Positions 36,101 through 48,650 of a DNA stretch of 64,000 nucleotides are shown piece by piece. Below the pieces are notes generated by a model. The model saw nothing but the letters and a program-made list of their open reading frames with translations, had not been told where the DNA came from and made no database searches. This stretch comes from Selaginella tamariscina (taxonomy: Eukaryota; Streptophyta; Lycopodiopsida; Selaginellales; Selaginellaceae), in assembly GCA_003024785.1 (NCBI GenBank), contig PUQB01000370.1, positions 62,001-126,000 of the forward strand, read 5' to 3'. Position numbers and translations under genes: made by a program. Within the stretch, counting starts at the first letter, position 1, and each line of letters starts with the position of its first letter.

Positions 36101-36740
36101 TCCTTCAGATGAATGTTGTGATGCTTGAAGGAGGGCTTCAATGTGTTTGTTGTGCCCAGACCTTTGCTGCCAAATCCCTTCACCTTGGTCATTCAAACAC
36201 TCGGGGCACTTACACTGAAAGTCGTCGACATTCTTGCTTTCCTAGTGCTGAGATTGAGCTTGCCTGATTGATAGTCATTTGGCATTTCTGTGAATGCAAG
36301 CTAGTTGGGCAGAAATTCACAACCCTCTTGTGCCACACCGTTTGCAGAAGCATTGAGTGTATGCCCTATTCGGTGGGGCTATCACATTGTCCCTCCTACT
36401 CACAATATCAAACAATATGAACCCTAAATGCTAGTTGTAGTTTCGAACCTATTCAATCTAATGGATGTATATGATAAATGTGATTTTTGTGCCAATTTCA
36501 TGGCCATGCTAGAGTTGTATGATGCTATGCAATCTTCTATAGATTTGTGCTACAAACGCCTTGGAAGATTTTTGTGGCGATGTTTCAAGTTGCTGTTTTG
36601 GTGTGTATGGGCCATTTGCGTTGCTGTTGTTGTGGCCTTTGCATGTTGTAGTTAGAAGAAGCAGTGGTAGAAATGCCTATAGTGGTAAAACATATGCACT
36701 AGCTTTGGTACAAATATGTTCACAAATGCTAACTAGTAAA
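33149..36740. other. Unidentified decayed coding repeat, mainly minus-strand remnants
   Basis: Between the tandem duplication and the Gypsy remnant. Minus-strand remnants with protein-like composition occur at about 34080-34250 (GSQDIAKHIWERATDSKWED), 34640-34760 (QKCCQAWCVKWVERHGEDA), 34881-35150 (TVWDALHTIALKLCKVTNE), 35589-35783 and 35894-36196 (SDPKEAFEDVDDALDAVY). A Cys-rich CKCPECL lies near 36200. The DALHT-like block is vaguely like TNP2-type (CACTA) transposases, but I do not recognise the family with confidence. Many breaks; not a working gene. Confidence 0.4.
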
Positions 36741-37872
36741 TCCAAACTTTTGTGAAGTATTTGAGAGTTGTTATGTCTCTTAATGGTGTTTGTCCAAATC
36801 TAACAAAGATCAAGGCGGTGAAGGAGTTTTCTGTGGTAAAGACACATAACAATTTCAACGATTCTTGGGCAAAGTCACATATTTGGCACAATTTATTCCT
36901 TATTTGTTTAATAAAATGACTTCATTGTGTGCTTTGCTACAATCCCCTTCTTTCTCTTAGTTTGTAAGTGTCAGTCTTTCTTTAAGTCTCTAATTCATCT
37001 TTTAATTTATGTCTCCCTTTCTTTATTACTCTAATTTCTTTTGTTCTTTTATTTTTTTGTATTAATGCTTTAAATATCGGTTTGGGTGCTAATTTTATGT
37101 AAGGTCCAAAGTCTAGTTAGCAACAATTGTTTGCGCATTCTATAAATTTCATGCTTATTTTTATGGTTCTTCCATATTGGTTAAATAATATGATATATGG
37201 CAATGCAGTCGACTTTAAAAAGAAGCATCTAATGGGTCAACATGCTCAATGTGCAAGATTATGATTTCATTGTTCATCATCGTCCAAGTTCTTCGATGGC
37301 CAATGTTGATGCTTTGTCACATGCTCTAGTGGCCATTGATGTTCTTTCTTCTTTTGCTTACTCTCCACAAAATTGAATTGACACAATGTTTAGAACCATT
37401 GAGTCAACAAATAATTGATGCCCTTAAAGCTCATATGTTGGCTAATGATATAGATGTATGTTTTTGAAAGCATGTTGCCAAGTTCACAATAGTGGAGGAT
37501 CTTTTTTTATTTTGTGGGTCTGATTATAAAGCATAACCCATCTCTTTTGGTGATTCCATTGTGTCATGTGCCTTAGTTTATTCACACTTTTCATGATAAT
37601 CCTCTTTTTGGTCATCTTGGGTTCCACAAGGTTTTAAATAAGCTGCATGCATGATTTGATTAACATCATCTCCAACATGATTTTCATTAGTATTTATAAA
37701 TGTATCATCTTTTGTCAAGCTCAAAATCCTTATTTCACTCCTCCTTATAGTGTTTTGTAATTCATTTAAATCCACTGTTCTTTTAAATTGATTACATATG
37801 ATCTTATTGGGCCATTTCCTATAACAACAACAAGGAATAAATATGTTATTGTTTTGTTTAATTATTTAACAT
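36741..37872 (+). mobile_element. Old Ty3/Gypsy remnant, left part (RT end, RNase H, integrase)
   Basis: Fossil. Plus-strand similarity to the end of a Gypsy reverse transcriptase (about 36770-36900), the RNase H tail with VQDYDFIVHHRPSS (about 37240), the integrase zinc-binding region (about 37560-37700) and the start of the integrase core (about 37790-37872). It is interrupted at 37872 by a younger Gypsy element and resumes after 48650. Heavily decayed, many breaks; clearly older than the elements inside it. Confidence 0.7.
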
Positions 37873-38426
37873 TGTTAAAGGTCAAAAATATAGCATGTAG
37901 GAACTGCATACATAGGACTTTCCTACGGTGGAGGAATAACTTGTAGGAAAGTAGTAGTAGGAAATATCCTGTGTACAGGAAAAATCCTACAGTAGTAGGA
38001 AAAATCCTACAGGGTAGGAAGGATCCTACGGTTGCAGGAAGCAAACAGTTATGACGGTTGGAGGAGGACAGGATTCGGTTAGGGCAAGGAAGGGCAAGGA
38101 AGGGCAAGAAGGGAGAGAGAGACTATGAAGGCTATGAAGGCTATGGAGAGCAATGCATGAGAGAGAGAGTATCTTAGGGAGAGAAGTAAGTCTCCACACT
38201 TGCTATCTCTTTGTATTCATATAGTAATGCAAGTGCATATTTATGGGTATTGTGAATGCTTATACATGGCAATGGCCAAAGCAAAATCCTATCCTTGACC
38301 TTAGAGACGAAATAAGTACATATATAGAGCTCTCTATTGGACGAAATCCCTACACTTTAACTTGCAAAGCTTTTCCTGCGCTGTGAACAGTGTTTTCTGC
38401 ACACATGAAAGTTTTGTATGTTAACA
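37873..38426 (+). repeat. Left LTR of outer Gypsy element
   Basis: 554 bp, begins TGTTAAAGG and ends TATGTTAACA. It contains several mirrored ATCCTAC / GTAGGA and ATCCTGTGTACAGGA modules. Pairs with 48108-48650. Confidence 0.9.
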
Positions 38427-38631
38427 CATGGCGACCACGGAGGGATTTCGCAATTGTTGTGGAGGAATTTGTTGAATTCCTAAGTGAGAAGTGACATAGC
38501 TCTGAGAGAAGTAGAGCTTAAGTGAAAAAGAAGTGTGTATATATATGATGATGGATGGATCCTTGGAGGAATCATAATCCTAACTTGTCTCTAGCAAGAG
38601 AGAGAGATAATAGGCAGGCCGAGAGAGAGGC

Positions 38632-39070
38632 TGTCAGGCCACGATCCAGGAACCAGGAAGCAAGTAGGATTCCGAGAACAGGAAGGCTTGACTCAGGAAC
38701 AGGACCGAGAGCAGGACAGGAACTAGGAACAGGAACAGGACGGATCCAAGAACAAGACAGGATCCGGGAGCAAGACAGGAGTAGGAGGCAAAGAGTAAGA
38801 CAAGAACAAGACAAGAACAAGGAACAAGAATAATCGTAGAATGACTGGTGTTGATTGTAATTGATTGTACAACAATTAGGTCGGAGCTTTTATGCTCACA
38901 ACTCCAAGCTAATCTGGTCATGAGCCTAATCTAGTCACTAGCCAAAATTGGTCATCCTTATCCTATAGGAATATCCTGTAGGAATATCCTGCGGGCCGAA
39001 ATCCTGTATCGCATATCCTGTAGGCTGAATCCTGTATGTCGTATCCTGTATCCTGTATCGGGTCGTGACA
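38632..39070 (-). repeat. LTR of chromovirus (3' LTR in element sense)
   Basis: 439 bp, pairs with 44157-44644. Its end near 38970-39065 is an array of ATCCTGT(A/C) motifs. Confidence 0.92.
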
Positions 39071-42000
39071 GCACCTCCTCCCTAAGGACGAGTTCCACGA
39101 GTCTTGGGACCTGGTTTAGCAGGATAACGCCGATGGAAAGCAGCAACTTTGGAAGAAGCATGGAGTAAGTTGGATGCAGGTTCCCAAGTGCGATCGGTAG
39201 GCAAATAACCTTTCCAATCCACCAAGTATTGAAGTTGACGACGATGAAGACGAGAATCAAGGATGGCTGCAACTTCGTACTCAGGTTCACCAGCAATGAC
39301 CACAGGAGGGGGAGGAGAAGAAGCACGACCAGGAAGAGAAGAAGGATGATACGGCTCCAACAAGGAGGTGTGAAACACAGGATGAAGTTTCACCGTAGGT
39401 GGTAACTCGAGTCGGAAAGCTACAGGATTTACCTCCGCCACGATCTGTAAGGGCCCAATCGTTGAAAATCCAACTTAGAAGAAGGCCTGTTGGTGCGAAT
39501 GTGTCGACGAAGAAGCCACACGAGATCACCAATCTTGTATGCAGGTGCTGGTTGACGGTGAGCATCAGCATGATGCTTGTACCGTTCCTGTGCCTGCTGA
39601 AGGTGAACCTGGAGATCATCCTGTACCTGCCGAAGATGCTGAAGACGATCCTGTACTGCAGGAGCGGAAGAAGGAGAAGCAGGAAGAGCAAAGTCAAAAC
39701 GTGGATGGTGACCTGTAAGAGCAAAGAAAGGTGTCTGGCCTGTAGATGCGTGAATGGAGTTGTTGTAGGCAAACTCCGCCATAGGAAGAAGGTCCAACCA
39801 ATTATCCTGTTGGTAACTGATGAAGCAACGAAGATATTGCTCCAAGGTCTGGATTGTGCGTTCTGACTGTCCATCAGTTTGCGGGTGATATCCTGAAGAA
39901 AGATCCGCTTTAACCTGTAGACTCCGAAGAAGCTCTCGCCAAAACTTGGACATGAATTGTGGACCTCGATCGGAAACAATGCTCTCAGGAAGACCATGAT
40001 GTCGGAACACCTCACGGATCACCAATTCGGCAGTTGTCTGACCTGTAGCTGTCTTGTTGCAGGGTAGGAAATGAGCCTGCTTGGTGAAACGGTCAACCAC
40101 CACAAGAACTGCATCGAATCCACGAGAAGGAGGAAGATCTGTGAGGAAATCCATAGAAATGGATCTCCAAGGAGTAGAAGGAACAGGAAGAGGACGAAGA
40201 AGACCAGAAGGTGCATGACGAGGCATCTTCGACCTGTTGCAGGTGTCACAACTCCGTACAAACCTTTCCACAAAACCCGCAACCCAGGCCACCAATAGTT
40301 GCGAGTCACCAACTCAACTGTCTTGGCCACACCAAAATGTCCTGTAGCCGGAGTATCATGACAATCCTGTACCACACGAGTCCTGCAAACACCAACAGGA
40401 ACGTACAGGAGACCTTCCCGATACAGGAGTCCATCCTGTATGGTGAACAGGTTGTAGTCTGGACGGGAACTGGAGGAAGAGGAACTTGCAACGTCAGGAT
40501 GAATGTGTGAGAACACATTCTTTGCCAAGTCGTCTGTAGCCAACTGCGAACGGACGTCTTGTAGGAGAGTTGAATTTGCTGGAGCCTGATGACCTGCAGT
40601 GCCGCAAGCCGGAATCGATCAGGACCCAACAACACTTGCCTTTGACAGTCAAATGCAGGATCGCCCGGGCTTGGTGCAAGGTAGAGCGCCTAGACAATGC
40701 GTCCGCCTTGCCATTCCGAAAACCGGGCCTGTAGACGATGACGAAGTCAAAACGTGATAGGAACTCCGCCCACCTAGCCTGTCGCCGACTGAGAACTCGA
40801 GCCGTTCGAAAGTACTCCAGGTTCTTGTGATCCGTAAGAACTTGTACAGGATGTGCAGCACCTTCCAGGAAATGCCGCCACTCCTCAAACGAATCCACAA
40901 TGGCCTTGAGTTCCTTGTCATGAATCTCGTAATTGATCTCCGCCGACAGGAATTTACGAGAGTGAAAAGCTACAGGATGAAGCAACTTGTCCTCTCCAAC
41001 TTGCGATAGGACGGATCCTACTGCAAAATCCGAGGCATCTGCTTCAACGAAGAAAGGACGAGAAGGATCAGGATGTGCTAAAATCGGAGCTGTCGTGAAG
41101 GTGTCCTTGAGTGTTGTGAATGCATGTTCCGCCTTGTCGGACCAAGAGAAAACCTCTGTGCGCTTGGTGAGTTCCGTGAGTGGAAGTACACGCTTGGAGA
41201 AGTCCTGTATGAATCGCCTGTAGAAGTTTGCAAAGCCAAGGAAACATTGTACATCTCGTACAGACTTGGGCCTCTCCCACTCCACGATGGTCTTCACCTT
41301 GTGCATGTCCATGGAAACGCCAGCAGGAGAGACGATGTAGCCCAAGAACTCCACAGAATCCCTATCGAAAAAACACTTCTCCAACTTCGCATACAAGCCA
41401 TGCTCACGAAGCCGCTGTAGAACCAACCGTACATGCTTGTCATGTGCCGCCTGGTCCTTGGAGAAAATCAAAATGTCGTCAAGGTAGATCACCACAAACT
41501 GGTCCAAGAAGTCACGAAAGATGTCGTTCACCATATGTTGGAACACGGCTGGGGCATTGGTAAGGCCGAAAGGCATCACCGTGTACTCGAAGTGTCCATA
41601 CCTTGTACGAAAGGCAGTCTTCCACTCATCGCCGGGACGAATCCGTACAAGGTTGTAGGCCCCTCGTAAGTCGATCTTCGTGAACACCTTTGCTCCTCGC
41701 AGCCGATCGAGAAGTTCCGGGATCAATGGCAACGGGTACCGATTCCGAATGGTAGCTTGATTCAAACCCCTGTAGTCCACAACCAAACGTAAGCTCCCAT
41801 CCTTCTTCTTGACAAAGAAGATTGGCGCTCCTGCAGGGGACTTTGAGTGACGAATGAAGCCGGATGCCAAGTTGTCCTCGATGTATTGGCGAAGAACCTC
41901 CAACTCTGTGGGTGACAATGCGTAAATCGGTCCGAACGGTGGGGTCTTTCCTTCTGCAAGATCAATAGGACAGTCGTAGGACCTGTGAACAGGAAGAACT

Positions 42001-44156
42001 GTAGCCTTGTGCTTGTCAAAAACGTCCTTAAAGTCGTGGTACTTGGATGGTAAGAAGAAGGAGGAGAAGGAGAAGGAGTAGGTGAAGGAGATTGAAAAAC
42101 AGGAGAGTCAGACACAGGAAAGGTAGAAGAGGACGTAGGAGTTACTTGAAAGGCAAAAAGGTGGAAAGGAGCAGGATCAGTGGTAAGTTCATGCATGGTA
42201 GTGGTAAGAACTCGGAGAGGAGCAGGAGGAGCTGTGATTGAAAAAGAGGAAGGATCTTGGGGGGTGGAATAGAAACAGAGTAATGAAAAGAAGCAGGATT
42301 GGAAGAAACAATGTGGATGTTGACAAGTGTACAGGATTGGAAGAATCCTGTACAGAAGTCCGTGGATGCACAGGAGTGAGGAGAGCCTGTGAATGTGCTG
42401 ATGGATCAACAGGAGGTGGATCCTGTTGAGGAGGAACCTTCGACACTGATACAGGATTGGAAGAACCCTGTACAGGACACCGCAAACTTACAGGAGTGGA
42501 GAAAGCCTGCGGATGTGCTGAGGAACTGACATGAGGTGAATCCTGTCGAGCAGGAGTCTTCAACACTGGTACAGGAACAGGCACGGTCAATCCTGTAGCT
42601 TGTACTGCCTCAGACACCAAGGATGTATCCTGCACGCAGGAAGGTACAGGTTGATCCTGGCTGTTGGAGAGGAAAACGTGAGCGTCCTAGACCTCCAGTC
42701 GATCTGCGGATTTGCAACAACGAACCATGGCATGCCAAAAATGATGGGAGTCGACCGAGTCTTGATCAAGTTGAAGGAAATCGAACAGTTGAATGCACCA
42801 TGATTGCAAGAGAGAGGTGTGGTAGCGTGGGTAACTGCGCCAGAAGCAATCAAACGACCATCGGCCACCTCTACAGGAATTGCATGCTTCAACTTCACCA
42901 CCGGAATGCCATGCTGAGCTGCAAAAGTGTCATCCATGAAACATGCATTTGCACCAGTGTCTAACAGGGCAAACTCCTTGAGCTCTCGATTATTGAGGCG
43001 AATGTGTACAGGAAACTTGAGTGATGGAATGGTATGAGTAGCACCAATGGAGCCTGCACCTACGTCCAACTTCGCGGCTCCTAGACGAAGTGGACATTGA
43101 AGTTTTCCGACTGAACTTCAGCTTCGGCTTCACGCGCCTTGAACTTCCTGGCTTTATTAGGACATTCCGCCACCTTGTGTCCTGCTGCACCACAATACAA
43201 GCATAGGTTCTCACCCCGTCGACGTTGCTTCTCAGCAGTTGAAAGTGGGCCACGCTTGGATTGTTAACCTCCATAGGAACTGCTCCAGAAGGTGTCGCAG
43301 GAACATGTGCTACGGCTACAGGTTGGCTGGCAGGAACTGCTGACGGAATTTTTCCTGACGGCGCTCGAACAAACGGTTGTCGCAGCGAACGGCCTGTTGC
43401 ATGATCTCCGCTAACGTTTGGGCATCCGGTAACGTAAGGAGAAGGTCCTTCACGTCGTCCTCAGCCCAAAACGGAAATGTTCGATCAATGCAGTCTCGTC
43501 CCATGGAATGTTCGTGCACAATTGCTGGAATTCGGATGCATAAACGGAAGCTGGTCTGGATCCTTGTGTGAGCCTCCGTAACTTTGTGCATGCAGAACGG
43601 TACTTATCAGGATCTCCAAAGCAGGCTTCAAAGGCAGCCACGAAACCTTCAAAGTCTTCCATCAATGGGTCGTCACGCTCCAGCAAGGGAGCAACCCAAG
43701 CTCGTGGAGATCCACTTAGTAAGGATGCCAAAAGGCCAACCTTTTGTGCATCCGTCGAGTAGCGGCGTGGTTGCATGCGGATCAAGAGCCGGATCTGATT
43801 CAGGAAACCTTGGAAATCGGCACGGTTGCCACTGAACTTCTCTGGCATGCTGATCTTCGGCTCCGGAGAAAAGTTCGATGAAGAAGGAACCACCGATGCC
43901 TGAGAGAGAGCCTGCGCAGCAGCCTTGGAGGATGCATCAGCAGCTGCATGTGCCGCATGGGTGGAGCCTTGTAGATCGGTGACCACTTGGCGCAAAGTGG
44001 CCAGCTCATGAAGCAACATTTGGTGCTCGCGTTGAAAGTGCTCAAAATCAGCCATGATCGTATGAAAGAAAGAAAGGAGAAAAACGAAGGAAAAGAATCA
44101 AGGAAAAAAAAAGGTAGCTGGGAAACGAAGAGCTATGAAAGCAGTTACAATCAAAC

Positions 44157-44644
44157 TGTCAAGCCACGATCCAGGAACCAGGAAGCAAGTAGGATTCCGA
44201 GAACAGGAAGGCTTGACTCAGGAACAGGACCGAGAGCAGGACAGGAACTAGGAACAGGAACAGGACGGATCCAAGAACAAGACAGGATCCGGGAGCAAGA
44301 CAGGAGCAGGAGGCAAAGAGTAAGACAAGAACAAGACAAGAACAAGGAACAAGAATAATCGTAGAATGACTGGTGTTGATTGTAACTGATTGTACAACAA
44401 TTAGGTCGGAGCTTTTATGCTCACAACTCCAAGCTAATCTGGTCATGAGCCTAATCTAGTCACTAGCCAAAATTGGTCATCCTTATCCTATAGGAATATC
44501 CTGTAGGAATATCCTGTGGAATATCCTGCGGGAATATCCTGTGGCATATCCTGTGGAATATCCTGCGGGCCGAAATCCTGTATCGCATATCCTGTAGGCT
44601 GAATCCTGTATGTCGTATCCTGTATCCTGTATCGGGTCGTGACA
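44157..44644 (-). repeat. LTR of chromovirus (5' LTR in element sense)
   Basis: 488 bp. About 49 bp longer than its partner because the ATATCCTGTGG-type array near 44490-44570 has about four more units. Confidence 0.92.
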
Positions 44645-47600
44645 GAGGCTGCCGAGCTGAGCAAATAGAGCTTGCTAATAGGCAAGAAGCTCTTATAAAA
44701 CTCATTGATCAGATAGGAGAAAGTGCTGCTAAAGGTGTGGAGGATATACAATACTGTGACTATCAAACTGCAGGAGAAGAGGAGTTGGAAGGAACTCCTC
44801 GAAGAACAGGATTTCCTATTAGACCAGGAGGAGTATCTCCTGGAAATTCCCCTCTTGGTGAGGAGGGGTGGTAGAGAAAATCCACCGAGTATGTCTAATA
44901 TGACACTTTTCCCCGGAATGTTGGGAGGCACATTGATGTTCCCAATATTTTCCGCAGGAAAGAAGGAAAATCCTAAAAGACATTTATTGCAGTTTGAGGA
45001 AGTTGTAAAGTTGTTATAAAGTAAGCAATGCAGATAAGTTGCTATATTTCCTTACACATAAAAGGAAATGCATCTGATTGGTATTATGAGTTGGAGAAAG
45101 ATGAGAGAAGATTATGAGAAAGTTACAGAAGCTTTTAAAGAATACTTAAAAAGGAAGAGTTGCCTGAAGAGCACTTAGAGAAGCTCAGAAATATCTTACA
45201 AGGAAAAACTGAAACTCTAGAGGAATATCACACCATTTTAAAAAGCATGAAAAGAAATGCTCACTATATATTAAGGAAGAAGCTTTGCTTCAATGGTATA
45301 AGCAAGGATTGCAGAAGCCATAAGGCATTATACAATGACAATTGAGGAAGTAGACAGGAAAGATCTTGTAAAGCATCTTAAAGATTATGAAAAGAAGAGG
45401 AGACAAATAAAAACATAACAGAAGGAAAGATAAAATCCTCAAGGAGAAAGGAGGATAGTTCAGATGATGAGGATGAACCTATCAAGGTTCGAGATTATAA
45501 GGCTGATGAGAGAATGTTATTACAGCTAGTTAATCCTTGAAAGGTAATCCTGTGTATAAGGAATTAGATGCAAAGTAGGTGTGCAAGTGTAAAAATCCTG
45601 GACATACTAAGATGAGTGAAACTACAGTGCCAAAATGTCAAATAGTGATAAAGAAGGACATTCGGCAAAAGACTGTAAGTATTTTATTAATCAAAATGTG
45701 GCACGTGTGAAAGAAGGAGAAAAGAAGGAAGAAAGGAAGGCTGGTATAACAGGCCGTTTCCTGTGAGACAACCACCTGTTACCACATTCCCATCTCGGAA
45801 CAGGAAGCTCTATTAGAGGAACATCCTGGAGTTGGGAAGAAGGAAAGAAACAGGAATCCTTTTGATAACAGAGGAATGTTCCTTATACAGGAGGAGAGAT
45901 AGGCTGTATGAGGGAATCAAACTAGATATGCTCCACCATATAAGCCTAATATGGGAAGGAAGGAGACGTCCTACAGAGGACTAGAAAGATATCCAAGAAA
46001 AGAAAGTTATGGAGATCAAAATAACTATAGACAAAGACAAGTACAAGGAAGGAATTCTATTAATCTTACTTGTTTATACATGTGGAGAGAAAGGACATAT
46101 TTCTCTAAATTGTCCTAAGAATCAGCCTTCCACCTCAAACAATGCTCCCAAAAGAGAGCTTGGAGCTCGGTTCATTGATGTGGATGAGAATGGCTGGAAA
46201 ACCATCCTGCCGTGAGAGCAGTAATCTGTACAAAAAGAAATAATGTCAGAAACATGAATACCTCCAGCAGAAGAAGGAAATTCTGTGTATCCATTGCAGG
46301 ATAGTACGCAAACAATGGGAGAGATAGACACTCGTCTCCAAGAACGAGATCTCCCTGAGTATATCTCAGATGATGATACACAACCGACGGATATACCTAA
46401 AGATCTAAAAATAACTGATTCTATTTTAGGGAAGAATATTCAAGGGAAAAAGAATATTCCTGTAAAACAGAGTAACCCTAGAAAACAAAGTATTCCTGTG
46501 AAACGGATTCAGGATGACGTGGCAGAATCAATGGCTCAAAGTGCATTGAAAAGAAATTACAATCACGTTGGGACAATTAATACATATTGCCCCATATATT
46601 AAAAATTAAAATCTTGGAAATGTTAAACATTGTTCCAAAATCCTTACCTGCATATTAGGACATGAAATTCACCGAGTAGAAAAACATTATGAAAAAGAAG
46701 GTGATTATGATGGGTATGTGCCAGCATTACTGTATATATTGGTAAAACAAGATAAAAGAAGTCCTTATAGATGGAGGCTCAGGAGTTAATTTTATTAAGG
46801 AACATGCTTGTAAGAAAATGGGTTTAGGACCCATTGAGCCTGCTCCTTTTAATTTAAAAATGGCAGACCAGAGAAGTGTCAAGCCTACAGGTATAGTGAG
46901 AGGAGTGACTATATCTATAAAGGGTCTTAAATATAAGGTGTCCCTTATTGTCCTCCAAATGGAAGGAAAAAGACACTGTATATACTATGTTATTAGGTAG
47001 GCCTTGGCTGAAAACTGCTAAAGTTATACAGGATTGGGGAACATGAAAGATGACGCTGGGAGAAGGAGAAGGAAAACCGGTGATATACAATCATACAAAA
47101 AGGTATGTTAAAAAGGAAAACATACCTCTTATTTTAGAAGGTTATGATTGGTTTAATGGCTTAGACGATCAGGAAGAAGTAGAAATCCTGAAAGCATATC
47201 CTGACTTAAAAGTCCTGACAGATATAGACTTAAACGTAGTGCTGAAAGGAAAGAAAACTATTCAACAGAAGGAGGAAGATAGGCCCGGATTGTAGGAAAG
47301 TTCTATAAGGCAATCCCATATGAGATTGACTTACAGGAACAACCTGCGGAGTATACATATGTGTATACTACAGATCCTTTACAGCAAGTGAATATATGTA
47401 CAGAAAATGAACCTAAAACCTATTCATTGCTCAGGAATTAGATAAAGAATTCCTGAAAAAAGGATTGAACTTGCTTAAAAAATATCAAGATGTTTTTGCC
47501 TGGTCCTATAAAGATCTTAAAGGTATACCTCCTGAATTGTGTACACACACTATACAATTACTACCAGGAAGTGAGCCTGTGAAACAGAGAGCATATAGGA

Positions 47601-48107
47601 TGAATCCTAATTATGCACAGCTTGTGAAGGAGGAGATAGATAAGCTGTTAAGTGTAGGTTTTATTTATCCTATACAGGGTGCACAATGGTTATCACCACT
47701 TGTGATAGTTCCTAAAAAGAATGGAAAGTTAAGAGTATGTGTAAACTATAAGAAGTTAAATGATGCCACAAAGAAGGATGTTTTTCCTATTCCGTTTATA
47801 GAGGATGAGCCTAAGGAACAAGAAGGAAAAACTATTCAGGAACAGGAAGGAAAAACTATTCAGGAACAGGAAGGACAAACTATTCAGGAACAGGAAGAGA
47901 AAGCAAATAGTGAGACTAAGGAACATCATGAAGAAAATCAAGTGTTACAACTCAAGGTATCAACTTCCAACCAAGAAATAAAGGAAGAGAGGAACAACTT
48001 TCAAAAGCATAAAGAGGAGAATCTAGAGTACCATGAAAATCAACAACATAAGAAAGGCATAGGATAGGTGCAATGAGGACATTGCAAAGATTCAAGGTGG
48101 GGAATAG

Positions 48108-48650
48108 TGTTAAAGGCAAAAAATATAGCATGTAGGAACTGCATACATAGGACTTTCCTACGATGGAGGAATAACTTGTAGGAAAGTAGTAGTAGGAAAT
48201 ATCCTGTGTACAGGAAAAATCCTATAGTAGTAGGAAAAATCCTATAGGGTAGGAAAGATCTTACGGTTGCAGGAAGCAGACAGTTATGACGGTTGGAGGA
48301 GGACAGGATTTGGTTAGGGCAAGGAAGGGCAAGAAGGGAGAGAGAGACTATGAAGGCTATGAAGGCTATGGAGAGCAATGCATAAGAGAGAGAGTATCTT
48401 AGGGAGAGAAGTAAGTCTCCACACTTGCTATCTCTTTGTATTCATATAGTAATGCAAGTGCATATTTATGGGGTATTGTGAATGCTTATACATGGCAATG
48501 GCCAAAGCAAAATCCTATCCTTGACCTTAGAGACGAAATAAGTACATATAGAGCTCTCTATTGGACGAAATCCTTACACTTTAACTTGTAAAGCTTTTCC
48601 TGCGCTGTGAACAGTGTTTTCTGCACACAGGAAAGTTTTGTATGTTAACA
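48108..48650 (+). repeat. Right LTR of outer Gypsy element
   Basis: 543 bp, pairs with 37873-38426. A purine-rich tract (TTCAAGGTGGGGAATAG) abuts it on the left. Confidence 0.9.

Larger units (their letters stand above)
38632..44644 (-). mobile_element. Chromovirus (Ty3/Gypsy with chromodomain), nested
   Basis: Fossil, minus orientation, inserted just inside the left LTR of the outer Gypsy element with a GAGGC target duplication (38627-38631 and 44645-44649). LTRs 44157-44644 and 38632-39070, ends TGTCA...TGACA. Order along the minus strand: gag (about 44055-43300) with a CCHC knuckle (about 43190), protease (about 43000, DTGANACF), a Pro/Ser-rich linker with tandem repeats (about 42600-42050), reverse transcriptase (about 41900-41300, YLDDILIFS), RNase H (about 41100-40700), integrase (about 40300-39600) and a C-terminal chromodomain (about 39300-39130). 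Pol resembles Tcn1-like chromoviruses. About five to seven breaks. LTRs differ by only a few substitutions plus one repeat-length change, suggesting well under one million years. Confidence 0.9.
37873..48650 (+). mobile_element. Ty3/Gypsy LTR element, interrupted by a chromovirus
   Basis: Fossil, plus orientation. LTRs 37873-38426 and 48108-48650 (TGTTAA...TTAACA ends). A primer-binding-like TGGCGACCACGG follows the left LTR at 38429 and a purine tract precedes the right LTR. Flanks AACAT and GACAT fit a slightly diverged 5-bp target duplication. Parts seen: gag (about 44650-45550), zinc knuckle (about 46080, CGEKGHISLNC), protease-like region (about 46770), and the first part of reverse transcriptase (about 47465-47800), followed by a short tandem peptide repeat. 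RNase H and integrase are not recognised, so it looks incomplete, with many breaks. LTR divergence is roughly 2-3%, mostly C/T and G/A changes; perhaps 1-2 million years at usual plant rates. Confidence 0.85.

Noticed and set aside
38572-38921. Open frames over the chromovirus LTR with Arg/Gln or Ser/Leu/Cys bias
   Set aside because: They come from the GGAACAGGA-type repetitive LTR sequence and recur in both LTRs; not independent genes.
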